This document shows positions 42,996-51,138 of a DNA stretch of 64,000 bases, one piece after another. Every line of letters starts with the position of its first letter. Position 1 is the first letter of the stretch. The stretch lies in the NCBI GenBank assembly GCA_018896025.1, contig JAHIND010000007.1, forward strand, positions 1-64,000. Direction: 5' to 3'. The notes under the pieces were generated by a model. The model searched no databases, was not told the origin of the DNA, and worked only from the letters and a program-made list of their open reading frames with translations. The position numbers were made by a program, and so were the translations under genes. The DNA comes from Pseudomonadota bacterium. Lineage in GTDB: Bacteria; Desulfobacterota; Desulfarculia; Desulfarculales; Desulfarculaceae.

Positions 42996-45004
42996 TTAGC
43001 CACCTCCGCCAACATCTTGGCGATTTCCTGCTCAATGGCCTTGAGGTCTGCCTCTATCTCCTCTAGTGGTCGCGGCGGGGTGTACTCGTAGAAATAGCGG
43101 TTGAAGTTGATCTCATAGCCGATCTTGGTCTTGTCGTGGTCAATCCAGGCGTCGGGCACGTGGGGTAAGACCTCGCGGGCAAAGTACTCCTCCACGTCCT
43201 CCTTGAGGGGCACGTTCTCATAGTCGCGCAGATCGGGATCAGGATCGGTGTTGCCTTTGGCGTCGGTGCAGACCGGGGCGCTCTCGTCGCGCTCGCTCAG
43301 GGCCTTGAGGATGGCATTCAGCAGGGCGGCGGGCACCTTGAGGTCAGCGGCCTTGAGGGCTGCTTTGAGCTTGGCCACGAACTTGGTCCGCTCCTGGACC
43401 ACCCCCAGCCCGGCCAGCGACTCCAGGACCTCCAGGATGGCCGCCTGGGTGGCCTTGCCCAGGGCGATCTCCTGGGCGGCAGCCTTGGTGTCCTTGCGCT
43501 TCTTGCTTTTGGCCAGGTTGAGGAAGGGTTTGGCCTCCTGGACACGCTCCAGCCGCTCCGGGGTGACCGCGAAGTTGAGGCGCAGGGGCCGCTCCACAGT
43601 AATGCGGCGGTAGCCAAAGTCCTGGTTGTCGAAGACACGGACGTACTCGCCTTCCTGGAAGTCGCCATGCAGACGGACCAGGTCGCCCCGCTGGTCGTCG
43701 CAGACCTCGTGGCGCTTGTTGCCCAGGCTCTTGCGCATCTTCTTGAAGAAACTCACCCCGTTGACCAACTGCACCTTGCCCTTGCGTTCCTTGGCCTTGC
43801 GGTTGGTGAGTATCCACAGGTAGGTGAGTATGCCGGTGTTGTAGAAAAGCTGGTCCGGCAGAGCCACGATGGCCTCCAGCCAGTCGTTCTCGATGATCCA
43901 GCGGCGAATCTCGCTCTCCCCGCTACCGGCGGCCCCGGTGAATAGTGGGGAGCCGTTGAACACGATGGCCAGCCGAGTGCCGCCATCCTCCAACGGCTTC
44001 ATCTTGCTGATCATATGCTGCAGGAACAATAATGCCCCATCGTTGATGCGGGGCAGGCCAGCTCCGAAGCGCCCGCCGAAGCCCTGCTTCTCTTGCTCCT
44101 TGCGGATGGCGTCTTCCTCTGGCTTCCACTCCACCCCAAAGGGCGGGTTGGCCAGCATGTAGTCAAAGCGCTGTTGCGGGAAGTGATCCTCGGTAAAGCT
44201 GTTGCCGAAGCGGATGTGCTCCATACTGTGGCCCTTGATCATCATGTCCGAGCCGCAGATGGCAAAGGACTGGTCGTTGTAGTCTTGGCCAAAGACCTCC
44301 AGGCTGGCATCCCGGTTCATTGCCCGCAGATATTCTTCCGAGACCGACAGCATGCCGCCAGTGCCGCAGGCAGGATCGTAGAGGGTGCGCACCGCGCCGG
44401 GAGTGGTGAGGGCGTCGCTGTCCGGTGAGAAGACCAGGTCAACCATCAGGCGGATCACCTCGCGGGGGGTGTAGTGATCGCCCGCCTGCTCGTTGCTGGC
44501 CTCGTTGAAGCGCCGGATCAGCTCCTCAAAGATGTAACCCATCTCCAGGTTGGAGACACTTTCCGGGTGCAAGTCGATCTCGCAGAACTTGGACACCAGC
44601 TTGAACAGCCGGTCATGCTGCTCCAGCTTGGCGATCTGCACATCAAATTCAAAGTGGTCGAGGATGGTTCTGGCGCGGGGGGAGAAGCCCTTGATAAAGT
44701 TGATCAGGTTTTCCGCAATGTTATCCGGGTCGCCCTTAAGCTTTTCGAAGGTGTAAAGGCTGGTGTTGTAGAAATCCTGCCCCGCTGCCTTTTTGAGCAA
44801 CGGCTCCGGGTTTTTGATTTTACCGCCCTCCAACTTTTCGAGCCTGGCCAGAACCTTGTCCTTGGTAGGGGCCAGCACACAGTCCAGCCGACGCAGGACG
44901 GTCATGGGCAGCATTACGTCCTTGTACTGGTTGGGGTGGTAAGGACCGCGTAGCAGGTTGGCCACGGACCAGATGAAGTTGGCCTTGTCATTGAAGTTGG
45001 TCAT
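42992..45004 (-). CDS. hsdM: Type I restriction-modification methyltransferase subunit (HsdM)
   Basis: 670 residues. The N-terminal helical domain (LLRGPYHPNQYKDVMLPMTVLRRLDCVL) precedes the N6-adenine methylase core with QAGDHYTPREVIRLMVDLVF, the SAM motif DPACGTGG (210-217) and catalytic NPPF (286-289). The C-terminal extension (about 480-670) is long for the family and may hold the S-subunit contacts. First gene of the operon; the promoter should lie in 45005-45143. Methylation of adenine by this enzyme protects host DNA. Confidence 0.96.
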   Translation of the reverse strand: MTNFNDKANFIWSVANLLRGPYHPNQYKDVMLPMTVLRRLDCVLAPTKDKVLARLEKLEGGKIKNPEPLLKKAAGQDFYNTSLYTFEKLKGDPDNIAENLINFIKGFSPRARTILDHFEFDVQIAKLEQHDRLFKLVSKFCEIDLHPESVSNLEMGYIFEELIRRFNEASNEQAGDHYTPREVIRLMVDLVFSPDSDALTTPGAVRTLYDPACGTGGMLSVSEEYLRAMNRDASLEVFGQDYNDQSFAICGSDMMIKGHSMEHIRFGNSFTEDHFPQQRFDYMLANPPFGVEWKPEEDAIRKEQEKQGFGGRFGAGLPRINDGALLFLQHMISKMKPLEDGGTRLAIVFNGSPLFTGAAGSGESEIRRWIIENDWLEAIVALPDQLFYNTGILTYLWILTNRKAKERKGKVQLVNGVSFFKKMRKSLGNKRHEVCDDQRGDLVRLHGDFQEGEYVRVFDNQDFGYRRITVERPLRLNFAVTPERLERVQEAKPFLNLAKSKKRKDTKAAAQEIALGKATQAAILEVLESLAGLGVVQERTKFVAKLKAALKAADLKVPAALLNAILKALSERDESAPVCTDAKGNTDPDPDLRDYENVPLKEDVEEYFAREVLPHVPDAWIDHDKTKIGYEINFNRYFYEYTPPRPLEEIEADLKAIEQEIAKMLAEVAK

Positions 45005-45143
45005 GAAACAGGGTCCTCCCCCAGATCAAGCAGCCCACGGGGGCTGTTAGGTGCGGTAGCGGTATTTGTTTTCAAGGCTGCTGGCAGGAGACAGGCAGGC
45101 GGCCCCAACAGCCATCAAGCAAAATAGCACAGCCTGAGCGGTT

Positions 45144-45578
45144 GTGTTAAGGCGCTCAAATCTGAACACCAGCGGGGAGAGCAGAGGAGTAGTGTTCCCC
45201 CGATGCCTTCGCCTGCGACACCTTCGATGGGGAACGCCAGTTAGGCAATCAAGGCCCCAGCTGCCAGCCTTTCCCCTGGCAGTCGGTCTTGGTGGTGATG
45301 CTGGAGCTTGTAATTGGCAGCTGTCACAACGGGCACTTTCTGCCGTCGCCTACGCTGCCATCAGGGCGGTGGCCGACGCCCGGGCTGGTACGACCTACAA
45401 GGACTCCTTCAATGCCAACCAGGGCAACCTGGCGGCCTCTGGCAAGGTAAACGGTGGCATCAGCGATGTGGTTGTGTCAGGCGAGGGTAACACCGGCACC
45501 GGCACGGCGGCCCCCGTGGACAGCTCCTCTAAGACCAGCAATGAATCCGGCCCCATCCTGGGCGGGATCAGCAAGTAG
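45144..45578 (+). pseudogene. Possible gene remnant (unknown)
   Basis: A plus-strand frame of 144 codons. The second half reads as a plausible protein segment (AVADARAGTTYKDSFNANQGNLAASGKVNGGISDVVVSGEGNTGTGTAAP) with a Gly/Asn/Thr-rich character, as in phage or surface proteins, but the first half looks like shadow coding and no ribosome site is visible. It may be a degraded cargo gene. Low confidence. Confidence 0.25.
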
Positions 45579-46237
45579 CTTTGACCCAATAAGTGACCCG
45601 GTGCTGACCCGAATAGCAATCAGCACTATTTTGACTTAAATGATCGTATTCATTGAACATTCGTCCACGCCCCACCTCTCCTCCGCTACCCTTCAAACGA
45701 TATTGTATAACTGATTGATACTGCTATGCTTTTGAATTAAACCCAGTTGAGAACAAAGGGGAAAAAAGTGCAGTATAGTAGTATATAGGGTAGCACTGTA
45801 GCTAGCTAGAGGTAGTACTGTAGTCGTGTAGTAGTTAGCTAGAGCTTAGGAGAGGTGGGGTTAGGCTAGGGGAAGGGGAACTAAGGCTTAGGGTTCCCCC
45901 TGCCCCCCACCTACCTCTTAGAGCAGTAGCAGTGCTGTAGCCTAGAGGTAAGGAGGGACCAGGGTGAAGTACAGGTAGAGCACCTGGACCTCAGGCTGGG
46001 TGGAGCGAGAGAGCAGGAGAGGTAGAGCGAGAGAGCATGAGTTAGCGATCTGAGGCTGATACTGGGGGGCTAGGAGAGACAGGGGGTAACAGAGGGCAGT
46101 ACCTGGGATTGTGAACAGAGGGCCGGGCTGTTTTGGGATAAAATCGTGAGGGCCTATCCCATACGTGCCCCCACCGGGTCCCCCCCGTATAGTCTGCCTG
46201 GCTGCTCGTGCCAGGAGGGAATTGGAACAGCGAAAGC
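45579..46237. other. TAG-rich non-coding block of the element
   Basis: About 660 bp with no credible gene. Between 45780 and 46100 the sequence is unusually rich in TAG and CTAG (for example GTAGCTAGCTAGAGG and TAGTTAGCTAGAGC), a tetranucleotide normally rare in bacteria, and in purine-rich tracts with matching pyrimidine tracts (GGTGGGGTTAGG / CCCCCCACCTACC). It could be a replication or transfer origin of the element, a recombination site for the adjacent serine recombinase or non-coding RNA. I see no conventional iterons and cannot decide. Confidence 0.5.
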
Positions 46238-46921
46238 TTAGTTGCCCGCCCTTTTGTTCATGACTCCGTAGACCAGCGCCCTACTCCATTGCCCTCCGGT
46301 TTTGGTGGTAATGCCCTCTTGGTTCAGGAGGTCGGCTATCTCTTGATAGGTATGGCTGGGCTTGCCGTTCCGGCCACGCCTTCTCCAAGCACGCATCCGC
46401 CTCAGGACGGTCTGTTCCTCCTGGGTGTCGCCGTACGGCTTACGACCCTCACAACGCCCCTCCTTGACCCTCACGCGCTCCCTGGCAGCCCTTAGCTTCA
46501 ACACGAGCATGGTCTTGTCGTACTCGGCCACCGCACCGAACATCTGCCGGATCAGCTTCCTTGTAGGGTCGTCCACCGCCAGCCCTGGTCCTTCCATTGC
46601 AGACACCAACTCATAGCCGTGGGCCTGGAGGTCACGAATGATCGCCTCCTGCACCATTAGGTCGCGGGCCAGGCGATCTAGTTTCTCGATGATCACCGTC
46701 TTGATGCCATGCCCGTTTTCCTCCAGGTCGACCATGAGGCGGGCCAGGGCCGGGCGGGCTTCGACCGTCCCGCTGACACCCTCATCTCTAAAGACATCGA
46801 CCACTTCAAAGTCATGAGCCTTGGCGTAGTCCCTAATGGCTGCCTCCTGCCGTATGAGGCCGTCTCCATCTACCTGTCCCTGCCCGCTGACTCTGATGTA
46901 GCCGTATGCCTTAGTTGTCAT
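46238..46921 (-). CDS. Serine recombinase (resolvase/invertase family)
   Basis: 227 residues. The N-terminal catalytic domain begins MTTKAYGYIRVSGQGQVDGDGLIRQEAAI; the serine in YIRVS is the nucleophile. It continues with VIIEKLDRLARDLMVQEAII and AVAEYDKTMLVLKL, and has a resolvase-type C-terminal HTH (TYQEIADLLNQEGITTKTGGQWSRALVYGVMNK). It may resolve dimers or drive a second recombination in the element. It lies beside the TAG-rich block and is divergent from the small DNA-binding-like gene. Confidence 0.94.
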   Translation of the reverse strand: MTTKAYGYIRVSGQGQVDGDGLIRQEAAIRDYAKAHDFEVVDVFRDEGVSGTVEARPALARLMVDLEENGHGIKTVIIEKLDRLARDLMVQEAIIRDLQAHGYELVSAMEGPGLAVDDPTRKLIRQMFGAVAEYDKTMLVLKLRAARERVRVKEGRCEGRKPYGDTQEEQTVLRRMRAWRRRGRNGKPSHTYQEIADLLNQEGITTKTGGQWSRALVYGVMNKRAGN

Positions 46922-47372
46922 TTTCGCCCTCTATGATTGGAGAATACTATGTGGATAACTTACTAATATGGCGTAAACATGTCAATAAAAATGTTGGTAA
47001 TTCTAGAGAATAGACGACATTTATAGAGGAGCAAAACGGCAGCGGTGGGGCATAAGCGTCACCTATTCAAAATCAGTCTCCTAGGGCTTGGGCAAATTGT
47101 ACCTCACCTAGAACCTAACAGCGTGAACGGCGCAGCCAATTATGCCTCATATAGAAGGAGGAGGGCATGGCAGCGCACGCCAATTAAACCCGGTTTAAGA
47201 CAAACTAAATCGGCAGACCATCAAAAAGCACAGTACAGAAGGTGGCGCTTGGGGCAACTCCTATTCTCCAATTACCCTGCAAGGGGGCGTGGCTGTGCCC
47301 TCCCTCCCCGACCATCTGTTAACGAAGGACGAACAACCCACGTTGAACGCTCTCATGAAGGGAGGTCATGCG
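46922..47372. other. Intergenic region between serine recombinase and RHH-like gene
   Basis: About 450 bp, AT-rich at 46930-47030, with a short palindrome ATTCTAGAGAAT-like (46999-47010). It may hold divergent promoters or a recombinase crossover site. Frames here (such as 47045-47407) do not look like genes. Confidence 0.35.
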
Positions 47373-47639
47373 ATGCACGACCAAAAGACAACCAAGCTCC
47401 GTTCTAAGAGACTGGAGGGCACCAGGCAGGCACCTGTCCGGCTTGGCCCTGATAATGAAAGGATGATGAAGGGACTTCAGCGCTTTTACCAAGACCACCT
47501 TGGCAGGCCCGTCAGCCGCTCATTGGTGGTGAGGAGAGCACTGGAGGTCCTGGGCGGCCAGGTGGCCCAAAAGCTCAAGGCTGAAGACCAAGGCGGCATG
47601 GACGCCGAAGTTATGGCCCTCATTAGGCACATTCGATAA
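47373..47639 (+). CDS. Small ribbon-helix-helix-like DNA-binding protein
   Basis: 88 residues from the ATG at 47373, preceded by GGGAGG at 7 bp; an upstream in-frame ATG (47289) has no ribosome site. The stretch APVRLGPDNERMMKGLQRFYQDHLGRPVSRSLVVRRALEVLGGQV resembles a CopG/RHH dimer: a strand followed by two helices. It is probably a regulator of the ATPase gene that starts 77 bp downstream on the same strand. Confidence 0.6.
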   Translation: MHDQKTTKLRSKRLEGTRQAPVRLGPDNERMMKGLQRFYQDHLGRPVSRSLVVRRALEVLGGQVAQKLKAEDQGGMDAEVMALIRHIR

Positions 47640-47715
47640 GGCTGTCGGTCCTGAGCATCCTTTCCTACCGCAACCAGCCACTAGGCTAATCCACCAAAAC
47701 TAAACGGAGATCACC

Positions 47716-49641
47716 ATGGACGTCATAAACGCCCACCAAGACCAGTGCGTCTTGCCAGCCGACAGCTATCAAACCCTCTCGGCGAAAAATGTGGTTAAGC
47801 TACGTAAAGAGACCTTATTACATGAGGCAACCACATTTTTAGGCTCATTGGGGGCTTTGACTCGGAGCACCATTAAGGCCCTCCAGGAGACCTTCTGTCG
47901 ACTCGGGCATAGGCCAAGTCAATCCATGTGGGCAGCCTTGGTTGACGTGGCGTCTACCCTGGAGGCCATGGCCAACGAAGCCTGTCCGCCGCTTTACTAC
48001 CTCTCCAGCCTAGACCCTGGGGTTGGCAAGACCCAGACAGTGATCCACTTTATCAAGGTGCTAATGGCCTCCCAAGATCACAGGGGTGTGGGTGTCCTGA
48101 TGTGTGTGTCTCGGCTGGATGAGGTCAGGACCATACTGGGCGAGTTGGACTTGGCCAAGGAGATGGTGGCTGTATTCACCTCGGACAAGGACCTAAATGC
48201 CCTAGGCACCAGCCATATCAGATCGGCCAGAGTCTTGCTCACCACCCAGCAAATGGTCGAGGCACGGACAAGGAACAAGCCCCTCAGTGATGTAGACCAG
48301 TTCCATCATCATGGACGACCCAGACAAGTGCGTATATGGGACGAGACCATACTGCCGGGGCAGACAATAACCCTGGGACGTTACGACATCGCCTCCTTGC
48401 TCAATCCGTTGACGGGTGTCTCTCCTGCGTTGGTTTCCGACCTGGAAGCACTGTTTACCGACCTCAGGGATGTAGAGAGCGGCAGCATCTACCCAGTGCC
48501 GGACTTCGCAGGTAAGCATGAAGTGGACCTACCGGCAGTATTGGAGGTCCTGCAAGGAGGTAATCACGGCGATCAAGCCGTGGCAGAGTCGCTTTGGTTC
48601 CTTTCTGGTAAGGCAGCCTCAGTGTGTCGAGACGGTGTCCGTGGTAGCACGGTCTTGAGCTACCGCGAGACTTTGCCAGCCGACTTGCCTCCTGTCCTGG
48701 TCCTTGATGCCTCAGGCAGGGTGCGGGGTACCTACCCGGAATGGGAAGCCGGGCGACGGAATCTTGTCCGTCTAAGAGAGGCACCCAAGTCCTACGACAA
48801 CCTTACGGTCAATGTGTGGCCCATTGGAGGAGGCAAAAGCGCTTTCAGAAGGAACGGCAACAAGCTGGTTGATGGAATAGCCACCACTATCAACAGTAAA
48901 CCCGGCGAACCATGGTTGGTCGTACACCACAAGTTCATCCCAACCATGGTCGATATTGAGAAAGGGGTGAGGGAGCTACTTGCCGTCGACCAGCAGCAGG
49001 TCCACTTCATAACCTGGGGCAATCACCACGCCACCAATGCCTTCAGCCACATCCCCAACGTGATCCTGGCGGGCACCTTGTTCTACCGACAATCCACTTA
49101 CGAAGCCCTTGGCAGACTCTCAGCAGGGAAGCCTCCCGAGGATGGTCTGTATAGCGAAGACGCGGTGGCCAGAGTCAGAGAAGGCGAGAACTCGCATCTG
49201 ATTCTTCAGGCCCTCTGCCGAGGGTCTGTGCGTCGGTGTCAAGGGCCTGTCTGTGCGCCTTGCGAGGCCTACATAATCGCTAGCCCCAGAAGCGGCATAC
49301 GCCGGGAACTGGCTCATATGTTCCCTGGCTGTCATGTCAAACAGTGGCGGCCTGTCCCCATTGCCCTAGTAGGCAAGGTCAAGGAGGCGGTAGCGTTCAT
49401 CAGCGCTTGGTTCGATGCACAACCGGAGGGCTTCCTGAGATTTTCCTCGGTGCGCAAAGCTCTTGGCATCATGGACTCAGCTAACTTTAAGCAGAACATA
49501 CGGCGGCATCCCGACTTCCAGCAGGCTATTGCCGATATGGGGGTCGTCGAAGACGGCGGGTCTACCTATCTGACCGGCTTTAGGAAACTTACCGCTGCCT
49601 GGTTCGGCTTCGAGGACGAGTCCGAGCGCTGTTGTCAATAG
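47716..49641 (+). CDS. P-loop ATPase/helicase-like protein of the mobile element (unknown family)
   Basis: 641 residues. There is a Walker A SLDPGVGKTQTVIHFIK (G102 to T106) and a DE-type Walker B VRIWDETIL (D209, E210), then regions resembling helicase motifs: VLLTTQQM, WLVVHHKFIPTM and NVILAGTLFYRQSTYEALGRLSAG. A CxxC-like RCQGPVCAPCEAY lies near 515. The C-terminus (about 580-640) could be a small wHTH. I cannot place it in a named family; helicase, replication initiation or DNA-handling function are all possible. It is the only large cargo protein besides the restriction system. Confidence 0.7.
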   Translation: MDVINAHQDQCVLPADSYQTLSAKNVVKLRKETLLHEATTFLGSLGALTRSTIKALQETFCRLGHRPSQSMWAALVDVASTLEAMANEACPPLYYLSSLDPGVGKTQTVIHFIKVLMASQDHRGVGVLMCVSRLDEVRTILGELDLAKEMVAVFTSDKDLNALGTSHIRSARVLLTTQQMVEARTRNKPLSDVDQFHHHGRPRQVRIWDETILPGQTITLGRYDIASLLNPLTGVSPALVSDLEALFTDLRDVESGSIYPVPDFAGKHEVDLPAVLEVLQGGNHGDQAVAESLWFLSGKAASVCRDGVRGSTVLSYRETLPADLPPVLVLDASGRVRGTYPEWEAGRRNLVRLREAPKSYDNLTVNVWPIGGGKSAFRRNGNKLVDGIATTINSKPGEPWLVVHHKFIPTMVDIEKGVRELLAVDQQQVHFITWGNHHATNAFSHIPNVILAGTLFYRQSTYEALGRLSAGKPPEDGLYSEDAVARVREGENSHLILQALCRGSVRRCQGPVCAPCEAYIIASPRSGIRRELAHMFPGCHVKQWRPVPIALVGKVKEAVAFISAWFDAQPEGFLRFSSVRKALGIMDSANFKQNIRRHPDFQQAIADMGVVEDGGSTYLTGFRKLTAAWFGFEDESERCCQ

Positions 49642-49652
49642 CTCAGAGACAG

Positions 49653-49699
49653 GCGGCCAGGAAGAGATACTTACACGCTGGTATTTTCTTCCTGGCCGC
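49653..49699. terminator. Bidirectional terminator between ATPase and integrase genes
   Basis: GCGGCCAGGAAGA (49653-49665) pairs with TCTTCCTGGCCGC (49687-49699), a 13-bp perfect stem. It lies between convergent genes and can stop both. Confidence 0.75.
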
Positions 49700-49715
49700 G
49701 CCTCCTAGCACGCAG

Positions 49716-50825
49716 TTAGTAGGGCAATAAATCAGCAGCCCTAAGAGTCTGGCTCTCCAGGGCGTGGAGGTATCGCTCCGTTGTCTGTAACCTTTTGTGC
49801 CCCAGCAGTTGCATCAAGGTCCTGAGGTCTCCTCCGCTGGCAAGGAAGTGGCTGGCAAAGGTGTGGCGCAGGTCATGGATGCGCAGGTTGGTCTTAGAGT
49901 AGTCCAGTTGCCCTAGTGCGGCCAACTGCTTCGCCGTGGCTCGTAGATTGTCTATCAGCCAGTTGCATCCCCTCGCTGGGTATGGGTGAGAGCCAGAAGT
50001 CTCGCCCAACCTTCGCTCTAGATCGTTCCGCAACCTTGTCCCGACTGGGAAGTAACGGAAGCGATCAAGACTACTTGTGGCTGTTTTGATATTGTTGATC
50101 CTTAGCCTCCCTTCACGGCGCAGATAGTCTGTTCTGTTGAGTTGGTACATCTCACCGCGCCTCATACCAGTGCGCACCAATAGGGAAAAGTAAGGGAGGA
50201 ACTCTGGTCGGCATTGCCTCAGGAATGCCTCTATCTCGTCCTTTTCAAGAACGATCATCTGAGCCAGTCCGTCCGTCTCCTTTAGACGCTTCATGCCCGA
50301 GAAGGGGTTGTCTTGGACCAAGCCAAGGGCCAGGGCGTGGTTTATGACCCGGCGCATCACCTTGATCTCCAGGTTTACAGCTGACTTGGTGAGGGTCCTT
50401 TTGCCATTGCCCCTGGGTCGATTCATGGCCTTCTGGCGAAAATCCAGGGCCAAGTTGCGGTCGATCTGGTCCACGGTGACCGGCTGGCAGTCTTGCTCAA
50501 AGTGGGCCACCACTGACCTGTACCGGGACAAAGTATTGGGACTAACCTCTGCTCCGCAAACCCGCCAAAAGTCCAGGATGAAGTCTAGCCATGGGGTCGA
50601 AACAATGTTGGTGTCGGATGGCTCAACAGGTGCTGACCCAGCCTGAGCAGTCTCCAAGCTGGCTGGAAGTTCACCTCTACCTGTGGCCTGCAGTTGGTCT
50701 CTCAGTTCAAGGGCATCGTGGCGGCTGGGGAACGTCTTGCGCCTTCTCCTACCGGTTGGCTCCTCCCAAACCGTGCTCCAGGTCGCCCCTGCCTTCCGCT
50801 GGTTCCTTTCCACCCAAATTCGCAT
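49716..50825 (-). CDS. int: Tyrosine-recombinase integrase
   Basis: 369 residues. The catalytic set is complete: R222 in LVRTGMRRGE, likely K247 in NNIKTAT, H317 and R320 in LRIHDLRHTFASHFL, H343 in LLGHKRLQTTERYLH and the nucleophile Y352. It has an N-terminal arm-binding-type region with a WST-VWEEPTGRRRRKTF pattern and a core-binding SAM-like domain (PWLDFILDFWRVCGAEVSPNTLSRYRSVV). It is read away from the intact tRNA-Ser, and its start is next to the right arm-type repeats, so integrase binding could repress its own promoter. Confidence 0.96.
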   Translation of the reverse strand: MRIWVERNQRKAGATWSTVWEEPTGRRRRKTFPSRHDALELRDQLQATGRGELPASLETAQAGSAPVEPSDTNIVSTPWLDFILDFWRVCGAEVSPNTLSRYRSVVAHFEQDCQPVTVDQIDRNLALDFRQKAMNRPRGNGKRTLTKSAVNLEIKVMRRVINHALALGLVQDNPFSGMKRLKETDGLAQMIVLEKDEIEAFLRQCRPEFLPYFSLLVRTGMRRGEMYQLNRTDYLRREGRLRINNIKTATSSLDRFRYFPVGTRLRNDLERRLGETSGSHPYPARGCNWLIDNLRATAKQLAALGQLDYSKTNLRIHDLRHTFASHFLASGGDLRTLMQLLGHKRLQTTERYLHALESQTLRAADLLPY

Positions 50826-50874
50826 GGTCTACCTCCTGGCAGACCGCAAAGACCTGTAAGCCTATCGGGTAATA

Positions 50875-50895
50875 TGCCCATCGCGTTGCCCATCG
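50875..50895. repeat. Right arm-type repeat of the element
   Basis: Two TGCCCATCG copies with a 12-bp period, identical to the block at 36953-36973. It lies between the integrase start and the tRNA repeat. Confidence 0.7.
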
Positions 50896-50925
50896 CGAAG
50901 TCTGATTTTGAGGGGAAAACAGCAA

Positions 50926-50957
50926 AGAAAAAAGACGTAAGTAATTGAATACTTACG
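50926..50957 (-). terminator. Terminator after the intact tRNA-Ser, provided by the element
   Basis: CGTAAGTA (50936-50943) pairs with TACTTACG (50950-50957) and is followed on the minus strand by TCTTTTTTC. It replaces the host tRNA terminator that was moved away by the insertion. Confidence 0.75.
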
Positions 50958-50969
50958 CCTTTAAAAGAC

Positions 50970-51063
50970 TGGCGGAGAGAGAGGGATTCGAACCCTCGGT
51001 ACACCTTTTGGGCGTACACACGATTTCCAGTCGTGCACCTTCGGCCAGCTCGGTCATCTCTCC
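50970..51063 (-). tRNA. tRNA-Ser(GGA), intact copy
   Basis: 94 nt including CCA. The acceptor stem GGAGAGA pairs fully with TCTCTCC; discriminator G; anticodon arm CACGA-CTGGAAA-TCGTG with anticodon GGA; long variable arm (TGTACGCCCAAAAGGTGTAC) as in class II tRNAs; T arm GGTTCGAATCCC. It carries the chromosomal 5' flank, so it is the functional gene and the insertion target. Confidence 0.96.
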
Positions 51064-51138
51064 ATCTGCTTAGTTTGACAAAGTAAAGGCAGAGATACCC
51101 GAAAGCCGGGTGGATGTCAACCTGAGCGCAAAATGTTT

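Larger units (their letters stand above)
36749..51062. mobile_element. Integrative element inserted in tRNA-Ser(GGA), 14.3 kb
   Basis: The element is bounded by a 93-bp perfect direct repeat (36749-36841 and 50970-51062) that covers nearly all of the tRNA-Ser(GGA) gene. The tyrosine integrase gene lies next to the intact tRNA and is read away from it, the usual order tRNA-int-cargo-repeat. Inside each end is a pair of TGCCCATCG motifs (36953-36973, 50875-50895), placed like integrase arm sites. Cargo in order from the integrase: unknown P-loop ATPase, small DNA-binding-like protein, serine recombinase, non-coding block, hsdM, hsdS, abiEi, abiEii and hsdR. There are no phage structural, conjugation or relaxase genes, so it is probably an ICE- or phage-dependent defence element or a mobilisable island. 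Confidence 0.9.

Noticed and set aside
47045..47407. 120-codon frame upstream of the RHH-like gene
   Set aside because: Composition and residues do not look coding, no ribosome site, overlaps the better supported gene in another frame.
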